Source: Nonomuraea spiralis
GTDB lineage: Bacteria; Actinomycetota; Actinomycetes; Streptosporangiales; Streptosporangiaceae
Reading direction: 5' to 3'
NCBI RefSeq assembly: GCF_014648435.1
Contig: NZ_BMRC01000005.1
Coordinates: forward strand, 248,001-312,000
DNA: 64,000 nucleotides
A program made the translations under genes and the position numbers. The notes under the pieces are model-generated. The model worked only from the letters and a program-made list of their open reading frames with translations. It was not told the origin of the DNA and searched no databases. Shown here one piece after another: positions 1-8,047 of this stretch; position 1 is the stretch's first letter; each line of letters begins with the position of its first letter.

Positions 1-2
1 CG

Positions 3-203
3 GCCGCCGTCGCGGAGTGGGAGAACGGCAGCTACGTCAACTTCACCTCCGAGAAGGAGGACGAGGGCGGCGCCCGCGCCATCTACGGCCCGAAGTACGA
101 CCGGCTGGTCGAGCTGAAGCGCCGCTACGACCCGCTGAACGTCTTCGACCACGGCCTCGTCGACCTCCAGCCCGCCGGCGCCGACCACGCGGGCGCGGAG
201 TAG
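3..203 (+). CDS. FAD-linked oxidase (BBE-like), C-terminal end only
   Basis: The open frame runs in from the left edge and stops at 201-203. Its 66 residues contain a Tyr-Val-Asn-Phe segment followed by YGPKYDRLVELKRRYDP and LNVF. This is the usual C-terminal signature of berberine-bridge-type FAD-dependent oxidases, where the 'Y.KYDRL..LK..YDP.N.F' block closes the substrate domain. The FAD-binding part lies outside the window, so substrate is unknown. The next gene starts 5 bp downstream in the same direction, so it is probably co-transcribed with the epimerase and M24 genes. Confidence 0.8.
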   Translation, partial: AAVAEWENGSYVNFTSEKEDEGGARAIYGPKYDRLVELKRRYDPLNVFDHGLVDLQPAGADHAGAE

Positions 204-208
204 CGGCC

Positions 209-1276
209 ATGCTGAAAGTCGGTGTCGACAGCTCCAAGTTCCCCGGGGCGCCGGAGAGGGGAGCGGTCTGGCTGCTGGAGCAGGCGGCCGAGCTCGGCCT
301 GGACGGCGTGTTCTTCCGGTCGGTGCTCGAACTGAGCGGGACCCTCGACCCGGCGGAACTGCGTGACGCCATGCAGGCCGCGGCGGCGCTGGGCCTGCGG
401 GTCGAGGCGGGGGTGGGGAAGGTGAACCCGTTCGCGAACCCCGAGTCGCCCGGGGTGCGCGCCCTCGGCGACGGCGACTACCTCCTCGGCCTGCGCCGGA
501 TGATCCTCGCCGCCGCGGACGCCGGCATCCGGGAGTTGTGGACCGCCACGGCGAACTACCAGTTCCGCCTCAGCGGCCTGTACGCCTGCGACCGCTTCCG
601 TACCGACGTGAGCTGGGAGCGGCAGCTCGCCGCCGTCGAACGGTTCCTCGGCCGGGTCGCGCCGATCGCCCGGGACGCCGGCGTGCATCTCGACATCGAG
701 ACGCACGAGGAGATCACGACGTTCGAGCTGGTCCGGATCGTGGAGGCGGTGGGCGCCGACGTGCTCGGCATCACCTTCGACACCGCGAACGTGCTGGTGC
801 GCTGCGAGGACCCGGTGCGCGCGATGCGCCGCGCCGCGCCCTACGTGCGGGCCACCCACGTCCGCGACGTCGCCCTGGCGTTCACCGACGAGGGCATCGG
901 CCGTTTCCTGCTCCCGGTCGGCCAGGGCGTGATCGACTGGCCCGCGCTGCTCGCCCCGCTCGCCGGGCGCGACGTGATGCTCTCGATCGAGGGCGTCATC
1001 GGCAGCCGCGCCGAGATGTCGCTGCACATCGACGACGAACGCTGGTTGCGCGGGCATCCGGACCTGACCGCCGCGGAGGCCCTTGAGGTCGTCCGGCTGA
1101 CCCGGGCGTACGAGGCTCGGGCCGCGGCCGGGTCCGCGCCCGGCCTGCGCCGGCTCAGAGGCCCGGTCGTCCCGGGCGAACCGCTCGAATTCATCAGGGA
1201 GAGCGCGCGCCGCCTGCGCGAGCTCGTGGCGTCGCTCCCGCCGTCAACCGAAGAGAGAACAGAGCCACGCACATGA
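209..1276 (+). CDS. Sugar phosphate isomerase/epimerase-like TIM-barrel protein
   Basis: This 355-residue protein has the AP-endonuclease-2/xylose-isomerase-like fold pattern. Likely metal ligands are E164 in DIETHEE, D191 in TFDTANVL, H217 in THVRD and E261 in SIEGV, the usual order for this superfamily. The start at 209 is chosen because it follows the oxidase stop closely and the barrel begins immediately (MLKVGVDSS); upstream in-frame sequence is the shadow of the oxidase. Its stop overlaps the next start by 4 bp (ATGA), indicating translational coupling. Members act on keto-sugars, inositols or related polyols; the substrate cannot be read here. Confidence 0.85.
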   Translation: MLKVGVDSSKFPGAPERGAVWLLEQAAELGLDGVFFRSVLELSGTLDPAELRDAMQAAAALGLRVEAGVGKVNPFANPESPGVRALGDGDYLLGLRRMILAAADAGIRELWTATANYQFRLSGLYACDRFRTDVSWERQLAAVERFLGRVAPIARDAGVHLDIETHEEITTFELVRIVEAVGADVLGITFDTANVLVRCEDPVRAMRRAAPYVRATHVRDVALAFTDEGIGRFLLPVGQGVIDWPALLAPLAGRDVMLSIEGVIGSRAEMSLHIDDERWLRGHPDLTAAEALEVVRLTRAYEARAAAGSAPGLRRLRGPVVPGEPLEFIRESARRLRELVASLPPSTEERTEPRT

Positions 1277-2514
1277 CCGACACCTTCGAAGAGACGACCA
1301 AGTACCCGACGCTGAGCCTGCGCGAGCGGGACCGCCGCTGGGACTCGATCCGCGCCCTGCTGGAACGTTCCGGGCTCGACGGGGTCGTCGTGTTCGGCTA
1401 CGGCCGCGACTCCGCGGACTCCTACATCACCAACGAGGTCACCCACTCGGTCGTGTTGTTCACCCGTACCGGGGACCCGCTCCTGCTGGTCGGCGATGTT
1501 CCCCTCGGCCGCTTCGACGAGCCGGGCGCCCGCTGGGAACGCTGGGTCGAGGACTGGGCGCACGGCGAGCGGCTGGCCAACCTCGCCGCCGCGGTACGGG
1601 AACGCGGACTGGACCGGACGGCACTCGGCGTCGTGGGCCTGACCAGCCGGTTCGTCGGCGACTGGTCCGGAGTCATCCCGTTCGGCGAGTGGACGCGGGT
1701 GCTCTCGCTGCTGCCCGACGTCACCTGGGTCGACATCTCCGCCGAGTACGAGTCGCTCGCGCTGGTCAAGAGCGCCGAGGAGCAGGTCCTCCTGCGCCGG
1801 GCCGCGGAGCTCGGTGAGGCGGCCTGCGCGGCGTTCGTCGCGAAGGCAGGCGAGGGCGCGAACGAGCACGAGATCGTCGCCGCGTCCTTCCAGGCGATCA
1901 TCGCCGGCGGTGGCTGGGCGCGCTGGCCGTTCATGCTGGAGCGCGCCGGAGCCTCGGGCTTCGCCTGGAACATCCCCGAATGGTTTGGCATGGGCGGCGC
2001 TCCGCACGTGCTCAAGCGCGGCGACACCATCGCGGCGGAGATCTTCGCGTTCTACGGAGGCATGGAGTCGCAGCAGCAGATCGACGTGTCGCTCGGCGAG
2101 CCGGACGCGCTGCTGCGCGAGCTGGAGGCGGTCTGCCGGGAGTCCTACGAGGCGGGCCTCGCCGCGCTGCGCCCCGGGCTCCGGTTCTCCGAGCTCGCGG
2201 CGGTGATGGAGGAGCCGCTGCACCGCTCCCGTACCTGGAACACCGGCCCGATGGTCCAGACGGTCTCGCCCCTCTTCAACAGCGCCACCCGCCTGCACCC
2301 GGAGGTCGACCCGGCGCTGTCGCGCCTGGAGAAGCTGCCGAGCGGCATGGGGCTCGACGGCGACTTCGAGATCACCGAGGGACACGCCTTCGCCTTCGAG
2401 CCGAACGCCGTGCGCGACGGCAAGCGTGTCTGCATCGGCGGCACCGTCCTGCTGACGGCGTCCGGTCCCGAAGAACTCAACACCATCCCCAACCACCTGA
2501 ACGTGGTCGGCTGA
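1273..2514 (+). CDS. M24 (Xaa-Pro aminopeptidase-like) protein with altered metal site
   Basis: The 413-residue protein has a creatinase-type N-terminal domain (about 1-165) and an M24 'pita-bread' domain (about 170-413). In the place where M24 peptidases carry 'D.G..Y.GY.SD.TR', this protein reads AEIFAFYGGMESQQQIDVSLG broken by E256 and Q267-Q269. The usual His region reads NTGPMVQTVSP, and the last Glu is replaced around RVCIGGTVLL. One Glu (in FAFEPN) is kept. It is therefore either a non-peptidase member or catalytically dead. It overlaps the epimerase by ATGA and is last in the operon, followed by a strong hairpin. A lyase or other non-peptidase role is possible, but I cannot assign one. 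Confidence 0.8.
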   Translation: MTDTFEETTKYPTLSLRERDRRWDSIRALLERSGLDGVVVFGYGRDSADSYITNEVTHSVVLFTRTGDPLLLVGDVPLGRFDEPGARWERWVEDWAHGERLANLAAAVRERGLDRTALGVVGLTSRFVGDWSGVIPFGEWTRVLSLLPDVTWVDISAEYESLALVKSAEEQVLLRRAAELGEAACAAFVAKAGEGANEHEIVAASFQAIIAGGGWARWPFMLERAGASGFAWNIPEWFGMGGAPHVLKRGDTIAAEIFAFYGGMESQQQIDVSLGEPDALLRELEAVCRESYEAGLAALRPGLRFSELAAVMEEPLHRSRTWNTGPMVQTVSPLFNSATRLHPEVDPALSRLEKLPSGMGLDGDFEITEGHAFAFEPNAVRDGKRVCIGGTVLLTASGPEELNTIPNHLNVVG

Positions 2515-2521
2515 CCCGCCG

Positions 2522-2553
2522 GGGCGCCGCGGTCCACCGGGCCCGCGGCGCCC
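2522..2553 (+). terminator. GC-rich hairpin terminator
   Basis: A perfect 11-bp stem (GGGCGCCGCGG at 2522-2532 with CCGCGGCGCCC at 2543-2553) and a 10-nt loop lie 7 bp past the M24 stop. There is no U-tract, as is common in actinomycetes. Confidence 0.7.
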
Positions 2554-2651
2554 GCCAGGAGTGGGCTCAGGGCTTCGCGATGTTGTAGCCGTTCTGCTGA
2601 GCGGGCCTTCTCCGTCACCTCGTACCTCCCCCGGCCGCGGCCGGGGCGCGG

Positions 2652-3029
2652 TCATGGCGAGGCCGGTGCCACCGCGCCGGATGTCAGAGCCGCCTGGACG
2701 ATGCGGATCGCCTCGGCCGCGTCGATGCCGACGCTGGCGATCACGGCGGCGTAGTCGGCGGCGGCCCGGCGGGCGCGTTCCCGGCCCTCTTCCCCGGCGG
2801 ACGCCACGAACGAGCCCGCCCGGCCGCGCGTCTCGATCAGTCCCGCCTCCTCCAGCTCGCGGTAGGCCCGGCCGACCGTGTTGACGGCCAGGCCGAGGTC
2901 GGCCGCGAGGTGGCGGATGGTCGGCAGCCGGGCGCCCACGGCGAGCGTACGGTCCTGGATCTGCCGGGCGAGCTGGGCCCGCAACTGCTCGAACGGCGGG
3001 ACCGGCGAGCCCGCGTCGATGACGATCAT
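2652..3029 (-). CDS. GntR-family regulator, YtrA-type
   Basis: The 125-residue protein is a short GntR: winged helix at about 10-75 (FEQLRAQLARQI, LPTIRHLAADLGLAVNTV, YRELEEAGLIETRGRAGSFV) and a short helical tail in place of a large effector domain. This size and architecture are typical of the YtrA subfamily, which normally represses adjacent membrane-transport genes. Its ATG overlaps the stop of the upstream membrane-protein gene by ATGA, so the two are co-translated. The likely operator is the repeat set at 3852-3899 upstream of the pair. Confidence 0.88.
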   Translation of the reverse strand: MIVIDAGSPVPPFEQLRAQLARQIQDRTLAVGARLPTIRHLAADLGLAVNTVGRAYRELEEAGLIETRGRAGSFVASAGEEGRERARRAAADYAAVIASVGIDAAEAIRIVQAALTSGAVAPASP

Positions 3030-3841
3030 CGCAGGCCCACCGCGCGCCGCGCCGTGGCCGCGTACGACGGCGCCCTGACGTGGACGGCGACCAGGGCGAG
3101 CACCCCCAGCACCAGGAAACCCACCGAGGCGGCGCTCCACCACCCGGGCGCGAACCCGGACAGCAGCACCACCGGCAGCGCCCACAACACGGCCGGCGCG
3201 GAGCTCTCGCGCGCGTCCTCGATCCGCATGACGACGTCGGCCGTCAGCGAGACCTCGTCCTCGGCCACGACGGGCCGGGCCAGCATCTCGCGCAGTTGCA
3301 GGACGGCGCCGAGGGCGACTCCGGTCACGGCGACCAGCAGTACGACGGCGGCGTGCCGTGCGGTGCCCTCGGTGACGACCAGCGCGCTCACCCCCAGCGC
3401 GAACGCGCAGACGATGGTGGCGCCCGCCATGGCGGCGTGGGGCCGTCCGAGCAGGGCGGCCCAGCCGAGCTGCACCGGATGGGTCACCCGTCGCGGGAGT
3501 GCCGCTCCGGCGCGCCGGTCGACGCGCCGTACCCAGGCGTCCAGCAGCGTCTGGGTCAGCAGCAGTGCGACGATCGACCCGCTCAGCGCCAGCATCGGCA
3601 CCAGCTGCGGTGATCCGGCCGCGTCGGAGGCTCCCGGCAGGGCGGCGACCTGCGCCAGGGAGGCCGCGATGATCAGCACGGCCAGCAGGACGCTGCCCAG
3701 CAGCCGTACGCGCCGCCGCACCGCCAGGCGCGTGGCCAGCAACGGCGTCGGCGGGCCGTCGCTCAGGCCGTGCCGCCGCAGCCAGGTCTCGGCGCTCCGG
3801 ATGTCCGCCGACGGCGGTCCGGCGTCGGACGCGTTCGTCAT
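3026..3841 (-). CDS. Six-helix membrane protein paired with GntR
   Basis: This 271-residue protein has a soluble N-terminus (about 1-40) and about six hydrophobic segments in three pairs, with an Arg-rich loop (WVRRVDRRAGAALPRR) between. I do not recognise a catalytic motif. The start at 3841 is supported by AGGAGGGG about 3 bp upstream. It is first gene of a two-gene operon with the YtrA-type regulator, so it is probably the regulator's target and may sense or export an envelope-active compound; that role is inferred from the pairing only. Confidence 0.75.
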   Translation of the reverse strand: MTNASDAGPPSADIRSAETWLRRHGLSDGPPTPLLATRLAVRRRVRLLGSVLLAVLIIAASLAQVAALPGASDAAGSPQLVPMLALSGSIVALLLTQTLLDAWVRRVDRRAGAALPRRVTHPVQLGWAALLGRPHAAMAGATIVCAFALGVSALVVTEGTARHAAVVLLVAVTGVALGAVLQLREMLARPVVAEDEVSLTADVVMRIEDARESSAPAVLWALPVVLLSGFAPGWWSAASVGFLVLGVLALVAVHVRAPSYAATARRAVGLR

Positions 3842-3851
3842 GACCCCTCCT

Positions 3852-3899
3852 TTTGTCGCAAGCTTTGTAGCAACATGGTGCGTCATTGATTGCGACAAA
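3852..3899. promoter_or_regulatory. Likely GntR operator: repeated TTTGTCGCA
   Basis: TTTGTCGCA (3852-3860) is repeated as TTTGTAGCA (3864-3872), and an exact inverted copy TGCGACAAA stands at 3891-3899. The set begins about 10 bp upstream of the membrane-protein start and fits autoregulation by the neighbouring GntR protein. Confidence 0.55.
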
Positions 3900-3986
3900 G
3901 TCAACGCCCCGCAGGCTGTCGTCCCGATCTGGGGGCACAGGTTCGGAGGGATCGTGCATCGATGGCGTATGGCATGATCACCGGCT

Positions 3987-4898
3987 ATGAGATGGCGAGC
4001 GACATCGGCGATCGTGCTCGGACTGACCGCGTTACCCGTCCCCGCGCAGGCGGCCGCGGTGGATGTGGTGGCTGCGGTCAAGCGGCTGCAAGGCCAGGGC
4101 GCCGCGGTGAAGGTCCATCAGCGGACCGACGCGGCATGGCCGGCGGATCCGCGTGTGGAGGCGTTGCCGACGAGGGAGTGCGGGCGGCGGGCGGACGCGC
4201 CCGTGGTGACCGGTGTGGCCAGGCTGGGCCGGGGTGGCGTGGTGGCCGCCGACATGAAACGCCAGGTGATCATCCAGGAATGCCCTCTGCGGTTCCTGAA
4301 GGAGGACGCCGCCGGCGGTGACCGACGGGCGGCCGACCAGGTCAAGGTCGCCTCGGCGGTGCACAGGGCACGTACGGTCGGTGGCCGTCTCTACGTCTCG
4401 GGGCCCGCCTACGGCAGCGGCGCCGGATGGCGTACCCTCGGCGGGGCTCCGGGCGGCGCGGCGCTCTACGGCGACCAGATCATCGACCCCTTCGACGTCG
4501 GCACCCTGAAGTTCCTCGTCAGTACGGCGACCATCAACCGGGCCGGCAGCCCGCTCTACGACGCCGACGGCCGTCGGGTCGGCAAGACCTGGGCCTACCG
4601 CGGTACGACCACCTTCGCCGCCCTGTTCCGCGCGTCCAAGCCGTTCCGTGACATGCTCGGCGGCCGGCTCGACCCGCAGGCCGGGAAGATCTCGTTCATG
4701 TGGGGCGTCCACACCGATCTCACCGGTAGGCCGATCACGGTCATCACGGTCTGGCGGACGGGAGAGGGCCATCGGCTGCGGGGAGCCACCGCCGCCACCC
4801 GGTACAGCTGGGGGGTCAAGGCCTCGATCCCCGCTCCCGCCACCGTCGGGCCCGGCCGGGACCCCTACAGCGACGACCTGGTCGACGCGTACAAGTAG
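3987..4898 (+). CDS. Secreted protein of unknown function
   Basis: The 303-residue product begins with a classic signal peptide (MRWRATSAIVLGLTALPVPAQA, likely cut after AQA or AAA). The mature part has two cysteines close together in sequence space (TRECGRR and IQECPL) that could pair, and repeated Gly/Arg-rich beta-type segments. No catalytic motif or lipobox is visible. It is divergent from the GntR operon, with the repeat region between them, so it may share that control. I do not recognise the family. Confidence 0.7.
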   Translation: MRWRATSAIVLGLTALPVPAQAAAVDVVAAVKRLQGQGAAVKVHQRTDAAWPADPRVEALPTRECGRRADAPVVTGVARLGRGGVVAADMKRQVIIQECPLRFLKEDAAGGDRRAADQVKVASAVHRARTVGGRLYVSGPAYGSGAGWRTLGGAPGGAALYGDQIIDPFDVGTLKFLVSTATINRAGSPLYDADGRRVGKTWAYRGTTTFAALFRASKPFRDMLGGRLDPQAGKISFMWGVHTDLTGRPITVITVWRTGEGHRLRGATAATRYSWGVKASIPAPATVGPGRDPYSDDLVDAYK

Positions 4899-4936
4899 AG
4901 GCCCGCTTCGGACGACCCCGGCCGGCGGGGGCCGCG

Positions 4937-5347
4937 CTATCCCATCTTGCGCAGGACCACGCCGAGCAGCCGGTCGGCGCTCAGGTAGCCCACCCGGCGC
5001 GAGTCGTGGGAGCGCGTTGGGTTGTCGCCCAGGACGACGATCCGGCCCGACGGCACCAGCGTCCCCGGAGCGTCACGCAGCGCCGGCACGTCCTCGCGCG
5101 GGATCGGGTCGCCGGGGACCGCGGCCAGTCGTTTGATGATCCACCGGCTCTCCTCCTCGGGACCTCTGCCGGAGAGCACGACCACCTGCCCCGGGCGCGC
5201 CGCCCGCGCCCGCCGTACCAGGACCCGCTCGCCGGGCAGGTAGGCCGGGAGCATGCTCTCCCCCTCGACGGTCACCACCAGGAACCGGACGCGCAACCAC
5301 GCCAGCGCCAGCAGCGGCAGGCCGACGGCCACGGCGACCACGATCAT
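4937..5347 (-). CDS. S26-family signal peptidase-like protease
   Basis: The 136-residue protein has one N-terminal membrane helix (about 2-20) and type I signal peptidase boxes: S31 in GESMLP, K72 in RWIIKRLAAVPGD, and GDN 108-110 followed by SHDSRRVG. The Ser-Lys dyad is therefore present. It is smaller than housekeeping LepB enzymes. The ATG overlaps the exporter stop by ATGA, making it the last gene of the Cys-rich peptide operon. It probably removes the N-terminal segment of the exported peptides on the outer membrane face, because both peptides carry Ala-x-Ala at the expected place. That substrate assignment is inference. Confidence 0.85.
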   Translation of the reverse strand: MIVVAVAVGLPLLALAWLRVRFLVVTVEGESMLPAYLPGERVLVRRARAARPGQVVVLSGRGPEEESRWIIKRLAAVPGDPIPREDVPALRDAPGTLVPSGRIVVLGDNPTRSHDSRRVGYLSADRLLGVVLRKMG

Positions 5348-7182
5348 CGCCGGGCCGCCAGATCGTCGACGTAGCCGCTGGCCTGGCGGGCGAACAGGGC
5401 GGCGTACGTGCCGTCCAGGGCGCGCAGTTCGGCGTGCGTGCCCTGCTCGGTGACGGCGCCGCCGGACAGCACGACGATCGTGTCGGCGTCGCGGGTCGCG
5501 CCGAGCCGGTGTGAGATCACCACGCTGGTACGCCCGGCCCTGAGCCGCGTGAGCCGGTTGTGGACCTCGTACTCGGCCTCGGCGTCCAGCCCGGCGCTGG
5601 GCTCGTCGAGGATCATCAGGTCGTTCTCGCGTCGCAGGAAGGCCCTGGCCAGCGCCAGGCGCTGCCACTGCCCGCCGGACAGGAGCACGCCGTCGGCCTC
5701 CTCGTCCTGCTCGGGGGCGAAGTCGCGGCTGAGCAGCGTCTCGTAGCCGTACGGGAGCGCCGCGAGGGCCTCGTGGACGCCGGCCTCCTCCGCCGCGAGC
5801 CGCAGCCGCTCCTGGTCCTCGGCGGCGGTCAGGTCACCGACGGCGATGTTGTCGCGCGCGGTCAGCTCGTAGGAGACGAAGTCCTGGAACACCGCCCCGA
5901 TCCTGGCGCGCAGCGCCTCCGGCGGGACGTCGCGGATGTCCACCCCGTCCCACAGGATCGCTCCGCGGGTCGGGTCGTAGAAGCGGCACAGGAGCTTGAT
6001 CAGCGTGCTCTTGCCGGCGCCGTTGCGGCCCACGAGCGCCACGGTCCGCCCGTACGGGATGAACAGGTCGACCCCGCGCAGCACCCAGGGATGCTCGTCG
6101 CTGTAGCGGAACCACACGTCGCGCAGTTCGATCCCGCGCCGCAGCGCGGGCAGCGCGACCGGGTCGGCGGGAACGGGCAGGCCGGGTCCCGAGCCGATGA
6201 TCGTGACGTGGTGCTGGAAGATCAGCAGCTGTTCGTGTGCCATCGCGCCGGCCGACACCATCGTGCTCAGCGCCGCCTGCACGCCGGCGATCGCCGCCAC
6301 GAACATCGACACGTCACCGACGCTCAGCCGTCCCTGCGCCGCCGCCAGGATCGCCCACACCAGCCCGATCCCGGCCACGATCGCGGCGGCGCCCGCCAGC
6401 CCGGCCTGGACGGCCGACTCCCGTCTGTCCATCCCGCGGCGGGCGGCGTAGGCCGCCCGGACCTCGGCCAGCATGCGCACCCGCAGGAACGCCCCGAGGT
6501 CGAACAGGCGGATCTCCTTGGCCGCGTCCGTGGTGGACATCAGCCGGGCGTAGAACATCTCCTTGCGCTCGACGGGTCCGATCCGCCACATCATGTCCAC
6601 CCGCTGCCGGGACAGCCGCAACTCGATCAGCAGCGCGGGGATCGCCGACAGCAGCAGCAGGGCCGTGAAGACGGGGCTGATCAGCAACAGCGAACCCACG
6701 AAACCGGCCACGGTGATCAGGCTGCGCGCGGCCGACATGGCGGTGTCGATCAGCCGTCCGGGGTTGCTGGCGCTCTGCTGCGCCATACGCAGCCGGTCCA
6801 GGAAGGCCGGGCTCTCGAATCGCGCCAGCCCGGTGAAGCCGCACACGGCGGTGAACAGCTCGTCCTTGGCCCGCAGTGAGACCCGGCGGTCGACCTCACC
6901 CCGCAGATACTCCGCGGCGTGCGTGGCCGCCGCCGCCAGCGTCGTGACGACCGCGATCGCCGCCGCCAGTCCCGGCAGCCCCGCGGCGGACCCGTGGGCG
7001 ATCCCGTCCAGCACGTCCTTGGTCAGCCAGGCCAGGGCGACCGGCGTGACGGCGCCCACCAGCGTGACCGCGACGTACGCCGCGACATGCGCGGGCGCCG
7101 CCCGGCACACCAGCCCGGCGCCGCGCGCCGCGCCCCGGGCCAGGACCCGGAACCCCGGCTGCTCGCGTCTGCCGCGTTTCAT
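5344..7182 (-). CDS. ABC exporter (fused membrane and ATPase domains) of the peptide cassette
   Basis: The 612-residue half-transporter has a six-helix membrane domain (about 25-320) and an ATPase domain with Walker A GRNGAGKST (about 384-392), signature LSGGQWQR (about 499), Walker B LMILDEPSAGLD and the H-loop ISHR. There is no N-terminal C39 peptidase domain, so leader removal must be done elsewhere, plausibly by the S26 protein encoded next. Start and stop overlap its neighbours by ATGA on both sides (thioredoxin-like gene upstream, S26 gene downstream). It is likely a homodimer exporting the Cys-rich peptides. Confidence 0.9.
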   Translation of the reverse strand: MKRGRREQPGFRVLARGAARGAGLVCRAAPAHVAAYVAVTLVGAVTPVALAWLTKDVLDGIAHGSAAGLPGLAAAIAVVTTLAAAATHAAEYLRGEVDRRVSLRAKDELFTAVCGFTGLARFESPAFLDRLRMAQQSASNPGRLIDTAMSAARSLITVAGFVGSLLLISPVFTALLLLSAIPALLIELRLSRQRVDMMWRIGPVERKEMFYARLMSTTDAAKEIRLFDLGAFLRVRMLAEVRAAYAARRGMDRRESAVQAGLAGAAAIVAGIGLVWAILAAAQGRLSVGDVSMFVAAIAGVQAALSTMVSAGAMAHEQLLIFQHHVTIIGSGPGLPVPADPVALPALRRGIELRDVWFRYSDEHPWVLRGVDLFIPYGRTVALVGRNGAGKSTLIKLLCRFYDPTRGAILWDGVDIRDVPPEALRARIGAVFQDFVSYELTARDNIAVGDLTAAEDQERLRLAAEEAGVHEALAALPYGYETLLSRDFAPEQDEEADGVLLSGGQWQRLALARAFLRRENDLMILDEPSAGLDAEAEYEVHNRLTRLRAGRTSVVISHRLGATRDADTIVVLSGGAVTEQGTHAELRALDGTYAALFARQASGYVDDLAARR

Positions 7183-7727
7183 GCGGTGGATCCGGCGGGC
7201 AGCCGGGACACGCCGCGCACCCTGCCCTGGACGACGCCGCCGCCGACCTGGAAGAAGCTGGGGAAGGACCGGATCCCGAACGCCTCGCTGGCCGCCCCGC
7301 CTCCGTCCTCCAGCACCACCTGCGCGACCGGCGAGAGCGCGCGGACCATCGGCCGGGGGTCGCCGCCGTGGCCGTCGACCACGACCAGCACCCGCGACCT
7401 GTCCTGACCGGACGCCCACTTGACGAGCTCGGGGAGCTCCTTGCGGCAGGCGTCGCACTCGGCGGCCACGAACGCGACCACCGCGCCGTCCGGCAGCGCC
7501 CCAAGGGTCGTCCTGGCGCCGTCCACGGCCGTCACGTCGAAGTCGCCGACGCGGTCGCCGACGGCCAGGCCGCTCGACCCGGCCAGGCCGCCGGCTTCGA
7601 GGGTCTCGTACAGGACCTCGATCAGCTTGTCGTGTTCCTTCAGGCGCCGGACGACGCCCAGGGTCAGCACCAGGTCCATCATGCACAGCACACCGATGAG
7701 GGCGGCCACGGCGATCACGTACGGCAC
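7179..7727 (-). CDS. Membrane-anchored thioredoxin-like (TlpA/MauD-type) protein
   Basis: This 182-residue protein begins with a membrane anchor (VPYVIAVAALIGVLCMMDLV) and continues with a thioredoxin fold. The active site is C91-D-A-C94 in AAECDACRKELPEL, and the cis-Pro loop is visible in FGIRSFPSFF. The GTG start at 7727 is chosen because GGAGGTGT precedes it and the anchor starts at once; an upstream in-frame ATG would add a Cys/Pro-rich stretch lying in the intergenic hairpin. The domain should face outside. MauD-type proteins help disulfide formation in the methylamine dehydrogenase small subunit. Here the substrates are probably the two Cys-rich peptides. Confidence 0.87.
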   Translation of the reverse strand: MPYVIAVAALIGVLCMMDLVLTLGVVRRLKEHDKLIEVLYETLEAGGLAGSSGLAVGDRVGDFDVTAVDGARTTLGALPDGAVVAFVAAECDACRKELPELVKWASGQDRSRVLVVVDGHGGDPRPMVRALSPVAQVVLEDGGGAASEAFGIRSFPSFFQVGGGVVQGRVRGVSRLPAGSTA

Positions 7728-7751
7728 AGCACACCTCCGGGTCGAAAGGGT

Positions 7752-7777
7752 GGTGCCCGGCGGGGGCGCCGGGCACC
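7752..7777 (-). terminator. Hairpin between peptide A and downstream genes
   Basis: A perfect 10-bp stem (GGTGCCCGGC at 7752-7761, GCCGGGCACC at 7768-7777) with a 6-nt loop lies in the gap after peptide A. It may attenuate read-through so that the peptide is made in excess over the exporter. Confidence 0.5.
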
Positions 7778-7799
7778 GGTTCATCGGGGCAGAACCGCG

Positions 7800-7976
7800 C
7801 TAGCAGCGGTAGCGCGTGCAGATGCCGCAGCGGTAGGTCCCGTTGGGGTAGGAGCAGCACCAGGCCGCGTAGATGTTGCCGTTGCAGCAGTCGTAGCCGC
7901 AGTCGGTCGCGCTGGCGACGGTGTGCGGGGCGACCTTCTCCAGGAGCCGGTCCGCCCATCTGGTCACGATCTTCAT
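7800..7976 (-). CDS. Cys-rich peptide A (58 aa), exported-peptide candidate
   Basis: The 58-residue product has an N-terminal segment TRWADRLLEKVAPHTVASA shared almost exactly with peptide B, then a core of 35 residues with eight cysteines (C26, C30, C31, C40, C41, C50, C53, C58). The sequence ends the first part in Ala-Ser-Ala before TDC, an Ala-x-Ala site like that cut by signal peptidases. There is no hydrophobic core in the N-terminal part, so it is not a Sec signal; it looks more like a leader for the linked ABC exporter. The start at 7976 has GAGAGG upstream and aligns with that of peptide B. Distant resemblance to the Cys-rich light chain of methylamine dehydrogenase (CC...CG.C) may be chance. 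Bacteriocin, signal or structural roles are all open. Confidence 0.8.
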   Translation of the reverse strand: MKIVTRWADRLLEKVAPHTVASATDCGYDCCNGNIYAAWCCSYPNGTYRCGICTRYRC

Positions 7977-8024
7977 CGAACCTCTCTTCGTCGGTGCGGG
8001 GGTCGACCGCGGCACGCGCCGGCG

Positions 8025-8043
8025 GTCTCGGTGATTTCTCGGC
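8025..8043 (-). promoter_or_regulatory. Possible SARP site upstream of peptide A
   Basis: On the minus strand GCCGAGAA-ATC-ACCGAGAC gives two repeat units with an 11-bp period, resembling the stronger sites at 8491-8520 and 11236-11254. The 8-nt spacer CGCCGGCG is also like that before the mauE-like gene, but the -10 position (CGTGCC) is poor, so this site may be degraded. Confidence 0.4.
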
Positions 8044-8047
8044 GCCT

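Noticed and set aside
2652..3959. Single 435-codon minus-strand gene
   Set aside because: Only the last 126 codons encode the GntR protein; the rest is a shadow of the membrane-protein gene in another frame.
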